Positions 62,456 through 64,000 of a DNA stretch of 64,000 nt are shown one piece after another. The stretch is from Anaerocolumna sp. GTDB lineage: Bacteria; Bacillota; Clostridia; Lachnospirales; Lachnospiraceae. The notes under the pieces are model-generated. The model was not told the DNA's origin, made no database searches, and was given only the letters and a program-made list of their open reading frames with translations. The translations under genes and the position numbers were made by a program. Within the stretch, counting starts at the first letter, position 1, and every line of letters begins with the position of its first letter. The DNA is taken from contig JARBTX010000011.1 of assembly GCA_029239975.1 (NCBI GenBank), positions 1-64,000 on the forward strand, read 5' to 3'.

Positions 62456-62514
62456 AAAAACCACTTTCCCGATGAGAATTAGATATGTGAATTCTTATGC
62501 ATAAGGTGGTTTTT
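62456..62514 (+). terminator. Terminator-like hairpin of the flavin reductase gene
   Basis: AAAAACCACTT (62456-62466) pairs with AAGGTGGTTTTT (62503-62514) with one bulged base, and AGAATT / AATTCT inside. The right arm doubles as the ribosome binding site region of the next small ORF. Confidence 0.6.
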
Positions 62515-62516
62515 AT

Positions 62517-62684
62517 ATGGCTATTACACTTGTAAAACCAACACTAAAATCGAACGATGAACAGGTTAAACCTAGAAGTAGAGTCTTAATGTATGACAGT
62601 GAAACAGACCAACTTAAAAATCCATTGTTGATAATGCATATAGTTTCTATAAGTAATAAAAATCCTCTAATCCTTATTTATTAA
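62517..62684 (+). CDS. Small ORF, 55 aa, hypothetical
   Basis: Too short for most gene callers. Starts MAITLVKPTLKSNDEQVKPR after AAGGTGG seven bases upstream, and ends at a TAA inside the next hairpin. It has no recognised motif; the last ten residues are hydrophobic and may be fortuitous. The good ribosome binding site supports translation, but the start lies in a terminator hairpin, so it may be a remnant of a longer gene. Confidence 0.35.
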   Translation: MAITLVKPTLKSNDEQVKPRSRVLMYDSETDQLKNPLLIMHIVSISNKNPLILIY

Positions 62685-62695
62685 GGTTTAGAGGA
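62663..62695 (+). terminator. Hairpin terminator after the small ORF
   Basis: TCCTCTAATCCTTA (62663-62676) / TAAGGTTTAGAGGA (62682-62695), one mismatch, 5-nt loop; followed by CTTCTCT rather than a pure T run. Confidence 0.6.
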
Positions 62696-62786
62696 CTTCT
62701 CTAAGAGAGGTAATAATCAGATTTGAACTGCTGATCAAGGTATTTCAAGTACGTAACTAAATTGCATCAAAACCTGTGTTTTCAAT

Positions 62787-62854
62787 GAATGTATTATAAT
62801 AATTATCAGTACTTAAATCTGAATGTATTATAATAATTGTCAATACTTAAATCT
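62787..62854. repeat. 34-bp tandem repeat, two copies
   Basis: Two adjacent 34-bp units (62787-62820, 62821-62854) beginning GAATGTATTATAATAATT and ending TACTTAAATCT differ at two or three positions. No gene between 62685 and 62869. Confidence 0.8.
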
Positions 62855-62869
62855 TTAAATAATTTTACA

Positions 62870-64000
62870 TTAGATACTATTCTTATCACTATATTCCTTT
62901 TTCTTAAACTTCTTTTTCACCGCTGAGAAATCTTTCTCCAAAATGAAATAGTCTATTGCAGTATTTCCTATTATTTTTGTTCCACTAAATGCAACAACTG
63001 AACTTACAGTTGACCCAACACCTGGTAATACTACATTAAGTAGTTTTGATGATTGCTGAGCGAATGTTCTAAAAGCCAAACCACTTAAACTGACTCCGCC
63101 TACACCCAAAATAAATTCTTTTGCTGCTTTCATATCAATGTTTCTACCACTCAACGCACCAATAAAGACCACCATGATAATTTGTATCGATGTTATTATA
63201 TAAATATCTGATAATGGAATAGGTGTAATTGCAACTGCACTAGATATTCCTGCAAAAATATTGACAAATTTATTTGCCATCTTTTTTAATACATAATCTA
63301 ATTTTGCTGCTACCAAAAAGCCAGTTTTCGCTTCATCATCAAGACTTTTTTCGATTATATCATTCAACAAATCAATATTATATCTACCGTCATAATCCAT
63401 AACTAAATTTTCTCTTTGCTCTCCCGTCATTTCTTTCAATATTTCTACACTGTGTCCCCAGTCTATATAGGAAGAAACAGCCACAATATCCGTATATGGA
63501 ATATTTGCCTCCCTTAATAATTTTTTAACCTGAGATTTTGAAGCATTTATATTATCCATTTTTCTTTCAGAAGTCATGTCGCTTTGACTAGGTTCAATTT
63601 CATCAGCTCTATTCAGAACAACGATTATTGGCGTTCCTTTCATTACTTTTTTAAGTATATTATTTAGCATATCAACATCAGTATTTAAACGGTCTCTTGA
63701 TGCACATGGTAATACAAAAAGAATTGCATCAGGAAGAAATTTATCAATCTCTTTTTCTAATTGCTTTTCAGCCGATGTATCTGTACCTTCAATTTCAGAA
63801 AACGACTCCCCAATTCCTCTCGTGTCCAATATCTGCATTTGAATTTTTCCCTCACGTATACAATCGTATTTTTGAACTCCGATTGTACCAACCTCTACTG
63901 CACTCGTTTCTGCCAAAAAACTACTACACATGGCATTTATTAAGCTACTCTTTCCGACTCCCGTTCTTCCTATAATAAGAAAACGTGGTGGACGATGTTT
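62870..64000 (-). CDS. GTPase with DUF697-like membrane domain (partial, N-terminus off the right edge)
   Basis: The frame is open from the stop at 62870 to base 64000. The visible part begins with FLIIGRTGVGKSSLINAMC, an Era-like P-loop, then LDTRGIGES (G3) and VVLNRADE (G4). A C-terminal membrane-associated domain (~210-330 of the visible part) with GISSAVAITPIPLSDIYIIT is like DUF697/EcsC-type proteins. Bacterial members are membrane GTPases of unknown role, sometimes in phage defence or stress settings. Methionine at 63931 is internal, not the start. Upstream neighbours are not visible. Confidence 0.85.
   Translation of the reverse strand, partial: KHRPPRFLIIGRTGVGKSSLINAMCSSFLAETSAVEVGTIGVQKYDCIREGKIQMQILDTRGIGESFSEIEGTDTSAEKQLEKEIDKFLPDAILFVLPCASRDRLNTDVDMLNNILKKVMKGTPIIVVLNRADEIEPSQSDMTSERKMDNINASKSQVKKLLREANIPYTDIVAVSSYIDWGHSVEILKEMTGEQRENLVMDYDGRYNIDLLNDIIEKSLDDEAKTGFLVAAKLDYVLKKMANKFVNIFAGISSAVAITPIPLSDIYIITSIQIIMVVFIGALSGRNIDMKAAKEFILGVGGVSLSGLAFRTFAQQSSKLLNVVLPGVGSTVSSVVAFSGTKIIGNTAIDYFILEKDFSAVKKKFKKKEYSDKNSI

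Noticed and set aside
62787-62854. CRISPR-like repeat
   Set aside because: Two directly adjacent copies with no spacer and no cas genes; a simple tandem duplication.

Overview
The window is a low-GC chromosomal segment with densely packed genes, strong AGGAGG-type ribosome binding sites, sigma-A promoters and many T-tailed hairpin terminators. The gene content fits an anaerobic, spore-forming, plant-polysaccharide-degrading Lachnospiraceae/Clostridia bacterium. It includes glycosidases and esterases, cellobiose 2-epimerase with a GH130 phosphorylase, reverse rubrerythrin with a PerR-type Fur protein, LysM-GH18 spore-type proteins and a Csp-like subtilisin. It resembles Lachnoclostridium (Clostridium) phytofermentans, but that is inference from gene content and no search was run. 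No rRNA, tRNA, CRISPR array, transposase or prophage was recognised.

Layout. (1) 1-6.4 kb: partial nitroreductase, MscS-type channel, small zinc-ribbon-like protein, GH51 arabinofuranosidase behind a strong promoter and three helically phased operator-like palindromes, alpha/beta-hydrolase esterase, ROK sugar kinase, DUF951 protein. (2) 6.5-9.6 kb: TrhA/PAQR membrane protein, PerR-type regulator and reverse rubrerythrin sharing a Per-box-like operator, an unknown protein. (3) 9.8-13.6 kb: beta-mannan disaccharide module (epimerase plus mannosylglucose phosphorylase) and a MATE exporter. (4) 13.9-22.2 kb: glutathione peroxidase/thioredoxin operon, two flavodoxin-fold reductases, DEAD-box helicase, DHH phosphoesterase, ClpB. 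(5) 22.3-29.4 kb: two LysM-GH18 proteins that both lack the GH18 catalytic residues, FMN split-barrel protein, a second ROK kinase, a SASA/CE6-like esterase, a LacX-type epimerase, an ImmA-like metalloprotease. (6) 29.4-35.9 kb: FAD oxidoreductase, transporter and hydantoinase-like ATPase, with a divergent RpiR regulator and GAAAATNATTTTC operators in between. (7) 35.9-44.8 kb: beta-propeller protein, Csp-like subtilase, M42 peptidase, cyclase, exonuclease III, HAD phosphatases, O6-methylguanine methyltransferase. (8) 44.8-53.7 kb: a striking structured inverted-repeat element, MFS transporter, NiaX-like ECF component, unknown membrane pair, ABC/LytTR/DUF3021 operon, a gene interrupted by an in-frame stop, XRE/membrane pair, PNPOx-like protein. 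(9) 53.8-59 kb: a GH5 protein whose nucleophile Glu is Lys, a CE2-CE4 esterase/deacetylase lipoprotein, a LysR regulator and an SGNH hydrolase. (10) 59-64 kb: a MerR regulator, then a lipoprotein flavin reductase with two FMN-binding domains behind a classic MerR-type promoter, and at the right edge a partial GTPase.

How the genes work together. Several modules address plant cell-wall sugars: GH51, the esterases, mannobiose epimerisation and phosphorolysis, ROK kinases and an aldose epimerase. A peroxide-defence set (PerR, rubrerythrin, GPx, thioredoxin) fits an anaerobe that meets oxygen. The most unusual items are the catalytically dead GH5 and GH18 paralogs, the 109-bp nested inverted-repeat element, the MerR-controlled flavinylated reductase, and the RpiR-controlled FAD oxidoreductase/hydantoinase cluster.
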